Positions 18,599 through 26,756 of a DNA stretch of 64,000 nt are shown here, one piece after another; within the stretch, counting starts at the first letter, position 1; the number at the start of each line of letters is the position of its first letter. The translations under genes were made by a program, and so were the position numbers. The notes under the pieces were generated by a model that worked only from the letters and a program-made list of their open reading frames with translations, had not been told where the DNA came from and made no database searches. Source of the stretch: Xenophilus sp. Marseille-Q4582 (GTDB lineage: Bacteria > Pseudomonadota > Gammaproteobacteria > Burkholderiales > Burkholderiaceae_C); contig NZ_CAKAKO010000004.1 in the NCBI RefSeq assembly GCF_916700565.1, forward strand, positions 558,001-622,000, written 5' to 3'.

Positions 18599-19919
18599 CA
18601 GGCCGTTGAAAAATCCCCTGCGAGCGTCCGCGTCGGCCGCTACGATCTGAAGCCATCCCGGAACAACTGCGACAAGAAAGATGAGAGGCAACCAAGACTT
18701 CCAGGGGGCGATGTTTAGCTACATCAGCCTTGAAGAAAGAGTGCCAGCGGCACACCCGCTGCGCAAGTTGCGCGCCGTGGTGGATGCGCTGCTGTCGAGC
18801 ATGAACAGCGAGTTCGAAGCGGTGTACGCCCGCCGTGGCCGCCCCTCGGTGCCGCCGGAGATGCTGCTCAAGGCCTTGCTGCTGCAAATCCTGTTCTCCA
18901 TCCGCAGCGAACGCCAGCTGGTCGAGGCGGTCAACTACAACCTGCTGTACCGCTGGTTCGTGGGCCTGAACATTGAAGACAAGGTCTGGGACCACTCCAC
19001 CTTCAGCGCCAACCGCGAACGCCTCTTCAACGAAGACCTGGCGCGCGCCTTCTTCGAGCGCGTCAAGCTCAGCGCCCAGTGGGGCCGGCTTGCCAGCGAC
19101 GAACACTTCAGCGTGGACGGCACGCTGATTGAGGCCTGGGCCTCGCACAAGAGTTTCAAACGCAAAGACGACGACAGCGGCACGCCACCCGGACGCAACC
19201 CCGAGGTGAACTTCAAAGGGCAGGAGCGCTGCAACGACACCCACGCCAGCACCACCGATGCCGATGCCCGGCTGTTCAAGAAGAGCGCGGGCGACAAATC
19301 TCGCCTGTGCCACATGGGGCACATCCTCATGGAGAACCGCAACGGGCTGATCGTGGATGTGGAGATCACACATGCCAGTGGCACCGCCGAGCGCGAGGCG
19401 GCGCTGGCGATGCTCAAACGCCGGGGAAACAAGAACAAGCGGGCCACGGTCGGGGCCGACAAAGGTTACGACAGCCAGGCCTTCATCAAGGGCTGCCGAA
19501 AGCTCAAAGTCACGCCACACGTGGCGGCCAAGGACAAGCACTCGGCGGTCGATGGCCGCATCCGGCGCCACGAGGGCTACAAGACCAGCCTCAAAGTGCG
19601 CAAGCGCATCGAGGAGGCCTTTGGCTGGATCAAGACAGTGGGTGGTCTGGCCAAGACCAAATTGATCGGTCAGGCCAAGCTCGCGGGCCAGGCGCTGCTG
19701 TGCTTTGCCACCTACAACCTGGTGCGCATGGGCAGTCTGGGCGGCTGGTGGGACGCGCATCATGCGTGAACCATGGGATACGTGCGCCCGGAACGGGCAA
19801 AACGGCCTGCAAACAGGCCGAAATGGCCGCTCCAATCGCTGCGCAGGCCAGTTTGGGCGATCCGTTTCTTCGAAATCCACGACCCTGGCGCGTTCGATGA
19901 GCATTTTTTCAACGGCCTG
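18599..19919 (+). mobile_element. Complete IS5-family insertion sequence (1321 bp)
   Basis: Terminal inverted repeats of 15 bp, CAGGCCGTTGAAAAA at 18599-18613 and its complement at 19905-19919. Flanking 4-bp direct repeats TTAG are at 18595-18598 and 19920-19923. This matches the YTAR target rule of the IS5 subgroup. It carries one intact transposase gene. The last base of the right-hand duplication is also the first base of the neighbouring element, so this element landed on an existing IS end. Confidence 0.9.
18681..19769 (+). CDS. IS5-family transposase
   Basis: DDE transposase of 362 residues, apparently intact. Catalytic residues are seen as D146 (HFSVDGTLIEAW), D260 (VGADKGYDSQ) and E312 (RKRIEEAFGWIK), with the spacing expected for the IS5 family. 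The N-terminal part has the family's usual block with KALLLQILFSIRSERQL. It starts about 80 bp inside the left inverted repeat. An ATG start is used; no other frame is needed. Confidence 0.93.
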   Translation: MRGNQDFQGAMFSYISLEERVPAAHPLRKLRAVVDALLSSMNSEFEAVYARRGRPSVPPEMLLKALLLQILFSIRSERQLVEAVNYNLLYRWFVGLNIEDKVWDHSTFSANRERLFNEDLARAFFERVKLSAQWGRLASDEHFSVDGTLIEAWASHKSFKRKDDDSGTPPGRNPEVNFKGQERCNDTHASTTDADARLFKKSAGDKSRLCHMGHILMENRNGLIVDVEITHASGTAEREAALAMLKRRGNKNKRATVGADKGYDSQAFIKGCRKLKVTPHVAAKDKHSAVDGRIRRHEGYKTSLKVRKRIEEAFGWIKTVGGLAKTKLIGQAKLAGQALLCFATYNLVRMGSLGGWWDAHHA

Positions 19920-19922
19920 TTA

Positions 19923-20768
19923 GAGCGTGTTCAAAGTCTCTTGAGCAAGAGCACCAAGAATGCCAAGTGGACGAACTGCAGGCTGGTGTTGAGCCATCGC
20001 TCGCAGTTCTTCCACAGCCTCCTGTTCTTGTCCAGCCAGGCAAAGCTGCGTTCCACGACCCAGCGCTTGGGCATCACCTTGAAAGTGTGAAGCTCGCTTC
20101 TCTTGGCGATCTGCACCGTCACATGCCCTCCCAGAATCTGCTGCACGCCTTGCGCGAACGGCCGACCGATGTAGCCTGCATCGCACAGCAGGCTTTGTAG
20201 CCGGCTCAACCGGGGCTTGCAGCGCTGTAGCGCCTGCAGTGCGCCTTTGCGGTCCGTCACCTCGGCCGTGGTCACCGCTATCGCATGCGGCAATCCCTGG
20301 GTGTCCACCGCGATGTGGCGCTTGATGCCCGAGACCTTCTTGCCTGCGTCATAGCCCTTCAAGCCCGCCGTGTCCGTGTTCTTCACGCTCTGCGCGTCCA
20401 CGATCAAGAGCGTGCTGCAGGCGTTGCGCCCCAGTTTCTCGCGGGCCGCGCCAACCTGATTTTTTTAATGCCTGCTCCAGCAGGCTGCCACCCTCGCGTG
20501 GCTCGCTCCAGATGGCAAAGTACGAGTGCACGGTGCGCCACTTGGGAAAGTCACTGGGCAGTGCCCGCCACTGACAGCCCGTGCGCAGCAGGTAAAGCAC
20601 GGCGCAAAACACCTCGTACAGCTCCACTTTGCGTGGGGCAGTCTTTCTGCGCGCACTCTCCAGCAATGGCCGGATCACCTCGAACTGCTCGCGCTTGATG
20701 TCGCTGGGGTAGCCTTTTCTCACCCACCGAGCTTCTCACATCAAGAGGGTGAGACTTTGAACACGTTC
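19923..20768 (-). mobile_element. Complete small IS5-family element (846 bp) inserted at the metK stop codon
   Basis: Terminal inverted repeats of 18 bp with one mismatch: GAGCGTGTTCAAAGTCTC at 19923-19940, and at the right end (20751-20768) the complement of GAACGTGTTCAAAGTCTC. It is flanked by TTA at 19920-19922 and 20769-20771, fitting the TNA or TA targets of the IS1031/IS427 subgroups. The right-hand TTA is the metK stop codon read on the plus strand. The size and two-frame transposase fit those subgroups. Confidence 0.88.
19931..20723 (-). CDS. IS5-family (IS427/IS1031-like) transposase made by -1 frameshifting
   Basis: Two overlapping frames. The first (20723-20349) starts with GTG as MRKGYPSDIKREQFEVIRP and contains the DUF4096-type N-terminal domain. 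The second runs to 19931 and holds the DDE part: D in LLIVDAQSVKNTD, D in LLCDAGYIG and E in VVERSFAWLDKNRRL. They join at a run of seven A on the coding strand (20460-20466). Slipping by -1 there continues ALKK into the second frame as NQVGAAREKLGRNACSTLL, the usual linker in these proteins. The stop lies within the left terminal repeat. Both halves look intact, so the element may be active. Confidence 0.88.
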
Positions 20769-21950
20769 TTACAGGCCCGCAGCCGCGCGGAGCGCGGCCG
20801 CCTTGTCGGTTCTTTCCCACGTGAACTCCGGCTCCTCGCGGCCGAAGTGGCCGTAGGCGGCGGTCTTGCTGTAGATGGGGCGCAGCAGGTCCAGCATCTG
20901 GATGATGCCCTTCGGCCGCAGATCGAAATGCTCCTGCACCAGCGCGGCGATCTTGTCGTCGGGGATCACGCCGGTGCCTTCGGTGTAGACCGTGATGTTC
21001 ATCGGCCGCGCCACGCCGATGGCGTAGGCCACCTGGATCTGGCACTGGCGCGCCAGGCCGGCCGCCACGATGTTCTTGGCCACGTAGCGCGCGGCATACG
21101 CGGCCGAGCGGTCGACCTTCGACGGGTCCTTGCCCGAGAAGGCACCGCCGCCGTGCGGGCAGGCGCCGCCGTAGGTGTCGACGATGATCTTGCGGCCCGT
21201 CAGGCCGCAGTCGCCCTGCGGGCCGCCGATGACGAAGCGGCCGGTCGGGTTGATCAGGTACTTGGTCGCCTGGAGCCACTCCTTGGGCAGCACCGGCTTG
21301 ATGATCTCCTCGATGATGGCCTCGGTGAAGCTGGCCTTCATCTTGGTGGGCGTCTCGCTCTGGTCGGGGTGGTGCTGGGTTGACAGCACCACGGTGTCGA
21401 TCGAGTGCGGCTTGCCGTCCACGTAGCGCATCGTGACCTGGCTCTTGGCGTCGGGGCGCAGGAAGGGCAGGCGGCCGTCCTTGCGCAGTTGCGCCTGGCG
21501 CTCCACGAGGCGGTGTGCGTAGTAGATCGGCGCGGGCATCAGTTCGGGCGTCTCGTCGCAGGCGTAGCCGAACATCAGGCCCTGGTCGCCGGCGCCGGTG
21601 TTCAGGTGGTCGTCCGATGCGTGGTCCACGCCCTGCGCGATGTCGTTGGACTGCTTGTCGTAGCAGACCATCACCGCGCAGCCCTTGTAGTCGATGCCGT
21701 AGTCGGTGTTGTCGTAGCCGATGCGCTTGATGGTGTCGCGCGCGACCTGGATGTAGTCCACGTGCGCGTTGGTCGTGATCTCGCCGGCCAGTACCACGAG
21801 GCCGGTGTTGGTCAGCGTCTCGGCGGCCACGCGCGAGCGCGGATCCTGCTCGAAGATCGCGTCGAGGATGGCGTCGGAGATCTGGTCGGCCACCTTGTCG
21901 GGATGGCCTTCGGAAACGGATTCGGACGTGAAGAGAAAGTCGTTCGCCAT
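20769..21950 (-). CDS. metK: S-adenosylmethionine synthetase
   Basis: Makes SAM from methionine and ATP (393 residues, cytoplasmic). [20 protein letters not shown] at the N-terminus, [12 protein letters not shown] and [19 protein letters not shown] are the family signatures. The start at 21950 ([10 protein letters not shown]) has GGAG 10 bases upstream. The stop codon TAA (20769-20771) is part of the target duplication of the small IS element, so the coding sequence is complete but its native downstream region has been pushed more than 2 kb away. A structured leader precedes the gene. Confidence 0.97.
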   Translation of the reverse strand: MANDFLFTSESVSEGHPDKVADQISDAILDAIFEQDPRSRVAAETLTNTGLVVLAGEITTNAHVDYIQVARDTIKRIGYDNTDYGIDYKGCAVMVCYDKQSNDIAQGVDHASDDHLNTGAGDQGLMFGYACDETPELMPAPIYYAHRLVERQAQLRKDGRLPFLRPDAKSQVTMRYVDGKPHSIDTVVLSTQHHPDQSETPTKMKASFTEAIIEEIIKPVLPKEWLQATKYLINPTGRFVIGGPQGDCGLTGRKIIVDTYGGACPHGGGAFSGKDPSKVDRSAAYAARYVAKNIVAAGLARQCQIQVAYAIGVARPMNITVYTEGTGVIPDDKIAALVQEHFDLRPKGIIQMLDLLRPIYSKTAAYGHFGREEPEFTWERTDKAAALRAAAGL

Positions 21951-22080
21951 GAAGAAAAAACTCCGTCGAGTGGTGCCTGGCGCGTTGCCAGCCCGAGGGA
22001 GTCTTGGCGAACGCTTTAGCAGTTTGGGTTTAACGTCGCCCTGCAAGTAGTCCTGTAACTCGGCGACAATTTGCATTCTA
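21951..22080 (-). promoter_or_regulatory. Structured metK leader, SAM-II-like riboswitch candidate
   Basis: Reading the minus strand: TAGAAT (22080-22075) could be a -10 box. A 6-bp stem follows (GTCGCC 22067-22062 with GGCGAC 22040-22035). Its 21-nt loop starts GAGTTA and ends TTGCAG, and after the stem come GTTAAA and GCTAAA (22020-22015). The order of these elements resembles the SAM-II riboswitch core. Nearer the gene, a hairpin (ACTCC 22002-21998 with GGAGT 21964-21960, plus an inner CTGGC/GCCAG) would bury the GGAG ribosome-binding site. Identification as a riboswitch is a hypothesis. Confidence 0.45.
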
Positions 22081-22146
22081 TTCCTGCCGGCCGCCCGCTG
22101 CGGCGGCCGCGCCTCGCGTCCCCATTCCCACTGCCGCCCTGCCTCG

Positions 22147-23016
22147 ATGATTGCGCTGTTTCGTCTGCTTGCCCATGTGCCGCTGCCGCTGATGCACGCC
22201 ATGGGCCGCTGGCTGGGCTGGGCCGTGTGGTGGCTGGCGCCGGGCTACCGCCGCCGTTTCAAGGCCCATGCGCAGGCCGCGGGCCTGACGCCGGCGCAGT
22301 ACCGCCCGGCCATCGCCGCGGCCGGCGCCATGGTGGCCGAGCTGCCCTGGCTGTGGGCGCGCCCGCAGGGCGAAAGCGTGCTGCCCAAGGTGCTGCGATG
22401 GGAGGGCATCGAAGTCTTCGAGGCCGCGCTGGCCGCGCGCCAGGGCGTGATCATGATCGTGCCGCACCTGGGCAGCTGGGAGATGTACGGCCAGGCCGTG
22501 GGCGAGCGCTTCTTTGCCGACCATGGGCCGCTCACGGCGCTGTTCCGCCCGGCGCGCAAGAAGTGGATGGCCGAGGTGCTGGCCGGCTCGCGCGACCGCA
22601 CCGGGCTGCAGACGCTGCCGACCACCGTGAAGGGCGTGCGCGGCCTCATGCGCACGCTCAAGCAGGGCGGCTACACGGGCATCCTGCCCGACCAGGTGCC
22701 GCCCGCCGGGCAGGGCGTGTGGGCGCCCTTCCTGGGCCGCCCGGCCTACACCATGACCCTGCTGCCGCGCTTGGCGCAGACCACGGGCGCCAAGGTGTTC
22801 CTGGGCGTGTGCGAGCGCGTGCCGGGCGGGCGCTATGTGGTGCGCTTCGAGCCTTTCGAAGGCACGGCGCTCACCGACCCCAACGCCTCCATCGAAGACG
22901 CCGCCGCGGCCATGAACGAGGGCATCGAGCGCCTGATCCGCGCGCTGCCGGGCCAGTATGTGTGGGACTACGCGCGCTACAAGCAGCCGCGCGAAGAAAT
23001 GGAGGTGGCGCAATGA
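22147..23016 (+). CDS. Lipid A biosynthesis lauroyl acyltransferase-like (LpxL/HtrB family)
   Basis: A 289-residue inner-membrane acyltransferase. The catalytic HX4E motif is H107-LGSW-E112 ([12 protein letters not shown]), and [23 protein letters not shown] is the second family block. The N-terminus has a membrane segment ([19 protein letters not shown]). It adds a secondary acyl chain to lipid A or another lipid acceptor. It is followed 40 bp later by a second gene of the same family on the same strand. Which of the pair is LpxL and which LpxM-like cannot be decided. Confidence 0.88.
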   Translation: MIALFRLLAHVPLPLMHAMGRWLGWAVWWLAPGYRRRFKAHAQAAGLTPAQYRPAIAAAGAMVAELPWLWARPQGESVLPKVLRWEGIEVFEAALAARQGVIMIVPHLGSWEMYGQAVGERFFADHGPLTALFRPARKKWMAEVLAGSRDRTGLQTLPTTVKGVRGLMRTLKQGGYTGILPDQVPPAGQGVWAPFLGRPAYTMTLLPRLAQTTGAKVFLGVCERVPGGRYVVRFEPFEGTALTDPNASIEDAAAAMNEGIERLIRALPGQYVWDYARYKQPREEMEVAQ

Positions 23017-23056
23017 AGGCCGCGCGTCCGGCCATGGCGCTCCGGGAGCCGGCGCG

Positions 23057-23932
23057 ATGAGCCTGTCGGCCCGCCTGGGCATCGGCTTCATGAAAGTGCT
23101 CGCGCGGCTGCCGCTGCCGCTGGTGCGCGGGCTGGGCGCGGGCTTTGGCCAACTGCTGTACGTGCTGGCCCGGCCGCGCCGTCATGTGGTCGACGTGAAC
23201 CTGCGCCTGTGCTTCCCGGCCAAGAGCGAGGCCGAGCGCCGGCGCATCGCACGCCGGACCTTCGTCTACGTCGCGCAGGCCTGGCTGGACCGCAGCTGGC
23301 TGTGGCATGCGCCGCCCGAGGTCATCGACCGGCGCGTGCGCATCGTGGGGGCCCTCGACGAGATCGACGTGGGCAACGATCCGACGATCCTGTTCGCGCC
23401 GCATTTCTACGGCCTGGACGCGGCGGCCACGGCGCTGACCAAGCACAACCCCAAGCCCTCGACCACGATCTACACCACGCAGCGCGACCCCATGGTCGAC
23501 GAGTGGACGCGCCAGGGCCGCACGCGCTTCGGCAACGTCACGGTGCTGCACCGCGTGGACGGCATCAAGGAGATCGTCGCCGGCCTGCGCAAGGGCGGCG
23601 TGCTCTACCTGCTGCCCGACATGGACTTCGGCCCCACGAACTCCATCTTCGTGCCCTTCTACGGCGTGCCGGCGGCCACCGTGCCCTCGCTGTCGCGCTT
23701 CGCGCGGCTGGCCCGTGCCAAGGTGGTGACGGTGGTGTCGCGCATCGTGCCCGATGGCTACGAGATCGAAGTGATGCCCGCCTGGACCGGCTTTCCGACG
23801 GCCGACGCCGAGGCCGACACGGCCTTGGTCAATCAGCGGCTGCAGGCCCTGATCGACACCATGCCCGAGCAGTACTACTGGGTGCACCGCCGCTTCAAGA
23901 CAAGGCCGCCAGGTCAACCTGCGGTGTATTGA
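23057..23932 (+). CDS. Lysophospholipid/lipid A acyltransferase (LpxL family), second copy
   Basis: A 291-residue protein of the same family as the upstream gene. The catalytic pair is H116-FYGL-D121 (FAPHFYGLDAAAT), followed by LPDMDFGPTNSIFVPFYGV. The start ATG at 23057 is chosen because MSLSARLGIGFMKVLARLPLP gives the family N-terminus; the open frame upstream overlaps the previous gene. The tandem pair probably carries out two successive acylations of lipid A. Confidence 0.88.
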   Translation: MSLSARLGIGFMKVLARLPLPLVRGLGAGFGQLLYVLARPRRHVVDVNLRLCFPAKSEAERRRIARRTFVYVAQAWLDRSWLWHAPPEVIDRRVRIVGALDEIDVGNDPTILFAPHFYGLDAAATALTKHNPKPSTTIYTTQRDPMVDEWTRQGRTRFGNVTVLHRVDGIKEIVAGLRKGGVLYLLPDMDFGPTNSIFVPFYGVPAATVPSLSRFARLARAKVVTVVSRIVPDGYEIEVMPAWTGFPTADAEADTALVNQRLQALIDTMPEQYYWVHRRFKTRPPGQPAVY

Positions 23933-23966
23933 GGCACGGCTTCGTCGGTTTCACCTTCTCCCAACG

Positions 23967-23988
23967 AAAAGCGCCCCTGGCGGGGCGC
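23967..23988 (-). terminator. Terminator between convergent genes
   Basis: Seven-base-pair stem GCGCCCC (23971-23977) with GGGGCGC (23982-23988) and a 4-nt loop. On the minus strand it is followed by TTTT, 36 bp after the hydrolase stop. Confidence 0.75.
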
Positions 23989-24023
23989 AGCGGTTTGTCC
24001 GAACGGGCGTGCGGACGACGGAT

Positions 24024-24950
24024 TCAGGCGCTGGGGTGACGCCGGATGAAGTCGCCGATCTCTTGCGCCACGCGTTGCGGCTGCTCGTGCACGATCCAGT
24101 GCGTGGCGTCGGGCACTTTCACGATCTCCAGCTTCGGCACATAGGCCTCCAGCCCTTCGAGCAGGCCGGGCAGCAGGGCCATGTCGTCCAGCGCCCAGAG
24201 CACCAGCGTCGGCACCTGCACGCTGACGCGCTCGGGCGGCAGCTGCGGAATGTCCGCCGCCGTGGTCTTGCCCGGCACGGGCGGCTTCATGGGCGTCACC
24301 CGGTACAGGTTGCAGGCGCCGGTCAGGCCCTGGCTCCAGACCTCGCGGTACTTCTGCTTCACGGGGTCGGTGAGCCAGCCGAAGCCGTCGGGGCCGGCGC
24401 GCATCATCGTGAACATGGCGAACAGCCGCGCGAAGTCGTTCTCGGCCAGCACGGCCTCGGAGCCCGGCGCGGCCAGCCAGTTCATGTACGCACTGGCCTT
24501 CTGCTGGGCCGGGTTGTCGCGCAGTTCGCGCGTGAAGGTGCCCGGATGCGGCGAGTTGAGGATCACCAGGCGCGTGAGCGATTGCGGCAGCGCATTGGCG
24601 AAGCCCCAGCCGAAGGCGCCGCCCCAGTCGTGCGCGACCAGCGTGTCGATGTGGCCCGTGGCGTTCTCCGATTTGGCCAGCTCGGCCACGTCCTGGATCA
24701 GCAGCTGCGGCTTGTACTGGGCCACCTCGGTCGGCGCGCTGGACTTCTCGAAGCCGCGCAGGTTGGGCGCGATGCAGCGGTAGCCGCCGTTCTCCGGCTT
24801 CGCGAAATGCGCGAGCAGCGTGTCCCAGATGAAGGCGGCTTCGGGAAAGCCGTGCAGGAACACCATCAGCGGCCGGCCGCGCTCGCCCGCGGCGCGACAG
24901 CTCAGCGTGATGCCGTGCGGCAATTCGCGCAGGAAGGTCTCGATGGTCAT
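24024..24950 (-). CDS. Alpha/beta hydrolase, epoxide hydrolase-like
   Basis: A 308-residue alpha/beta-hydrolase. The oxyanion motif HGFPE is at residues 33-37 and the nucleophile is D108 in VAHDWGGAFGW; an aspartate nucleophile (not serine) points to the epoxide hydrolase / haloalkane dehalogenase branch. The acid is probably in LWALDDMALLP and the histidine in VPDATHWIVHEQP. The start is ATG at 24950 (MTIETFLREL). It has no clear functional partner beside it. The substrate is unknown. Confidence 0.85.
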   Translation of the reverse strand: MTIETFLRELPHGITLSCRAAGERGRPLMVFLHGFPEAAFIWDTLLAHFAKPENGGYRCIAPNLRGFEKSSAPTEVAQYKPQLLIQDVAELAKSENATGHIDTLVAHDWGGAFGWGFANALPQSLTRLVILNSPHPGTFTRELRDNPAQQKASAYMNWLAAPGSEAVLAENDFARLFAMFTMMRAGPDGFGWLTDPVKQKYREVWSQGLTGACNLYRVTPMKPPVPGKTTAADIPQLPPERVSVQVPTLVLWALDDMALLPGLLEGLEAYVPKLEIVKVPDATHWIVHEQPQRVAQEIGDFIRRHPSA

Positions 24951-25005
24951 GGTGCTTGTCTCCGTGGTTGTGATCGTGTCAGCCGCGCACCAGGAAAGAG
25001 GCCGA

Positions 25006-25767
25006 TCAGCCGCCGGGCGGGCTGTCTTCCGAAGGCGGCGTATCTGTCGTGGCCGCCGCTGCTTCGGCTGGCTGCGGCGCATGCGTCCATTGCCACAGCA
25101 GCCGGGCCGCCTCTTCCACGCCCTGGCGCTTGAGGGCGGAGAACAGTCTCACCTCGCCGCCGCCGGCCTGCAGTCGCGCAATGGACAGGGCCTTCGCACC
25201 TTCGGAGCGCGTGAGCTTGTCGGCTTTGGTCAGCAGCACCAGGAAGTTCAGGCCCTGCTCCACGCGCGGGCGGATCACGTCGAGCAGGATCTCGTCCAGC
25301 TCGGTCAGCCCCAGGCGCGGATCGACCATCAGCACCACGCCGGCCAGCGTCTCGCGCGTGACCAGGTAGTTGCCCATCACGCGCTGCCAGCGCAGCTTGG
25401 CCTCGCGCGGCACGGCCGCGTAGCCGTAGCCCGGCAGGTCGGCCAGCACGGCGTCGTCGACCTGGCCCTTGCCCACGCCGAACAGGTTGATGTGCTGCGT
25501 GCGCCCGGGCGTCTTGGACGCGAAGGCCAGCCGCCTCTTCTGCGTGAGGGTGTTGATGGCCGTGGACTTGCCGGCATTGGAGCGGCCCACGAAGGCGATC
25601 TCGGGCAGGCCCAGCGGGGGTAGATGTTCGAGCTGCGGCGCGCTGGCCAGGAAATGGGCCGTGTGCAGCCAGCCCAGGGCGGTGCGGCCCGCATCGGCCG
25701 CGGAGGAAGAGGGCTGGGGGGCCGCACCCCCGCGCAGGGAGGACGAGGGCGAAGGCGGCTGGGTCAT
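25006..25767 (-). CDS. engB: Ribosome biogenesis GTP-binding protein EngB (YihA/YsxC)
   Basis: Essential GTPase needed for large ribosomal subunit assembly (253 residues). G1 GRSNAGKS, G3 DLPGYG, G4 TKAD and G5 SALK are present in order. The switch I region KTPGRTQHINLF is characteristic of the family. It has extra low-complexity tails at both ends compared with the ~200-residue core. The ATG at 25767 is used; a TTG six codons upstream is possible. Divergent from the cytochrome c4 gene. Confidence 0.95.
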   Translation of the reverse strand: MTQPPSPSSSLRGGAAPQPSSSAADAGRTALGWLHTAHFLASAPQLEHLPPLGLPEIAFVGRSNAGKSTAINTLTQKRRLAFASKTPGRTQHINLFGVGKGQVDDAVLADLPGYGYAAVPREAKLRWQRVMGNYLVTRETLAGVVLMVDPRLGLTELDEILLDVIRPRVEQGLNFLVLLTKADKLTRSEGAKALSIARLQAGGGEVRLFSALKRQGVEEAARLLWQWTHAPQPAEAAAATTDTPPSEDSPPGG

Positions 25768-25873
25768 GGGGAAGGGGTCGCGCAAGGCTCAGGGCAGGGG
25801 CCGGAAGGCCCGGGGGGCCATTGTAGAATCGCCGGGTTTTGCGCCCACAACCAGAGCCCCGAGAGCCCCCGAT

Positions 25874-26566
25874 ATGAAGTTGTGCCACGTCCGCGCCTCC
25901 ACCCGTTCGCTCTTGCTCGCAGCCGTGATGGCGGCTGCCGGCATCACCCAGGCGGTCCACGCGGCTGAGGAGCCCGCGAAGCCCGCAGCCGCAGCACCGG
26001 CCGTGGCGAAGCCCGACCCGGCCAAGGGCGACACCCTCTTCACCACGGCGCCGCCCAACGGCGTGTCCTGCGCCTCCTGCCACAACGCGGACGGCAACTC
26101 GGCCATCGCAGCCAACCCCAAGCTGGCGCAACAGCATCCCGAATACATCCTCAAGCAGCTGCAGGAGTTCAAGTCCGGCAAGCGCAAGAGCCCGGTCATG
26201 CAGCCCATGGTGGCGCACCTGAGTGAACAGGACATGCGCGACATTGCCTGGTTCCTGGGCAGCAAGACGGTCAAGACCGGCTTCGCCAAGGAAAAGGACC
26301 TCGTCACGCTGGGCGAGCGCATCTACCGCGGCGGCATCCCGGACCGCATGATCCCGGCCTGCGCCGGCTGCCACAGCCCCAATGGCGCCGGCATCCCGGC
26401 CCAGTACCCGCGCCTGGGCGGCCAGCATGCCGACTACACCGACCAGCAGCTCAAGGCCTTCCGCGACGGCGGGCGCGGCAACAGCCCGCAGATGGCCGGC
26501 GTGGCGCGCAAGATGAACGACCGCGAGATCAAGGCCGTTTCCGACTACATCGCCGGCCTGCGCTGA
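25874..26566 (+). CDS. Cytochrome c4, diheme
   Basis: Periplasmic diheme cytochrome of 230 residues. A signal peptide (about residues 1-30) is followed by two cytochrome c domains with heme motifs CASCH at 66-70 and CAGCH at 163-167. Methionine ligands probably lie in KSPVMQPM and NSPQMAG. Cytochrome c4 carries electrons from the bc1 complex to terminal oxidases. The heme-attachment genes of System II follow directly downstream, which fits. Confidence 0.93.
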   Translation: MKLCHVRASTRSLLLAAVMAAAGITQAVHAAEEPAKPAAAAPAVAKPDPAKGDTLFTTAPPNGVSCASCHNADGNSAIAANPKLAQQHPEYILKQLQEFKSGKRKSPVMQPMVAHLSEQDMRDIAWFLGSKTVKTGFAKEKDLVTLGERIYRGGIPDRMIPACAGCHSPNGAGIPAQYPRLGGQHADYTDQQLKAFRDGGRGNSPQMAGVARKMNDREIKAVSDYIAGLR

Positions 26567-26673
26567 AGCCCTCGCGCGGCGGCGCCTGTCGCCGGTCCAA
26601 CGCCGCGCCGGCGGCTGACCGACAATCCGGGCCACGGCCCCTGAACTTCGCCGCCGAAAACAACACCTAAGCG

Positions 26674-26712
26674 GGCGGGCCGATCCTCTGGGATGGCCCG
26701 CCTTTTCTTTTG
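26674..26712 (+). terminator. Terminator after cytochrome c4
   Basis: Stem GGCGGGCC (26674-26681) with GGCCCGCC (26695-26702), extended by an inner ATCC/GGAT pairing, then TTTTCTTTT. It lies about 110 bp after the stop codon. Confidence 0.88.
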
Positions 26713-26756
26713 ACCGCCGCCGCTGCCCGGTGCACTTCCGGCAGCCCACGATCCGC

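Noticed and set aside
21960-22002. SAH riboswitch in the metK leader (GCCAGGC and GGCAACG-like words present)
   Set aside because: The words occur in the wrong order for the SAH consensus as I know it and are explained by the simple hairpin that covers the ribosome-binding site.
21960-22002. Intrinsic terminator (attenuator) just before metK, because six T follow the hairpin
   Set aside because: The 3' arm is the ribosome-binding site itself and the T-run lies between it and the start codon; control of translation is the simpler reading, though attenuation is not excluded.
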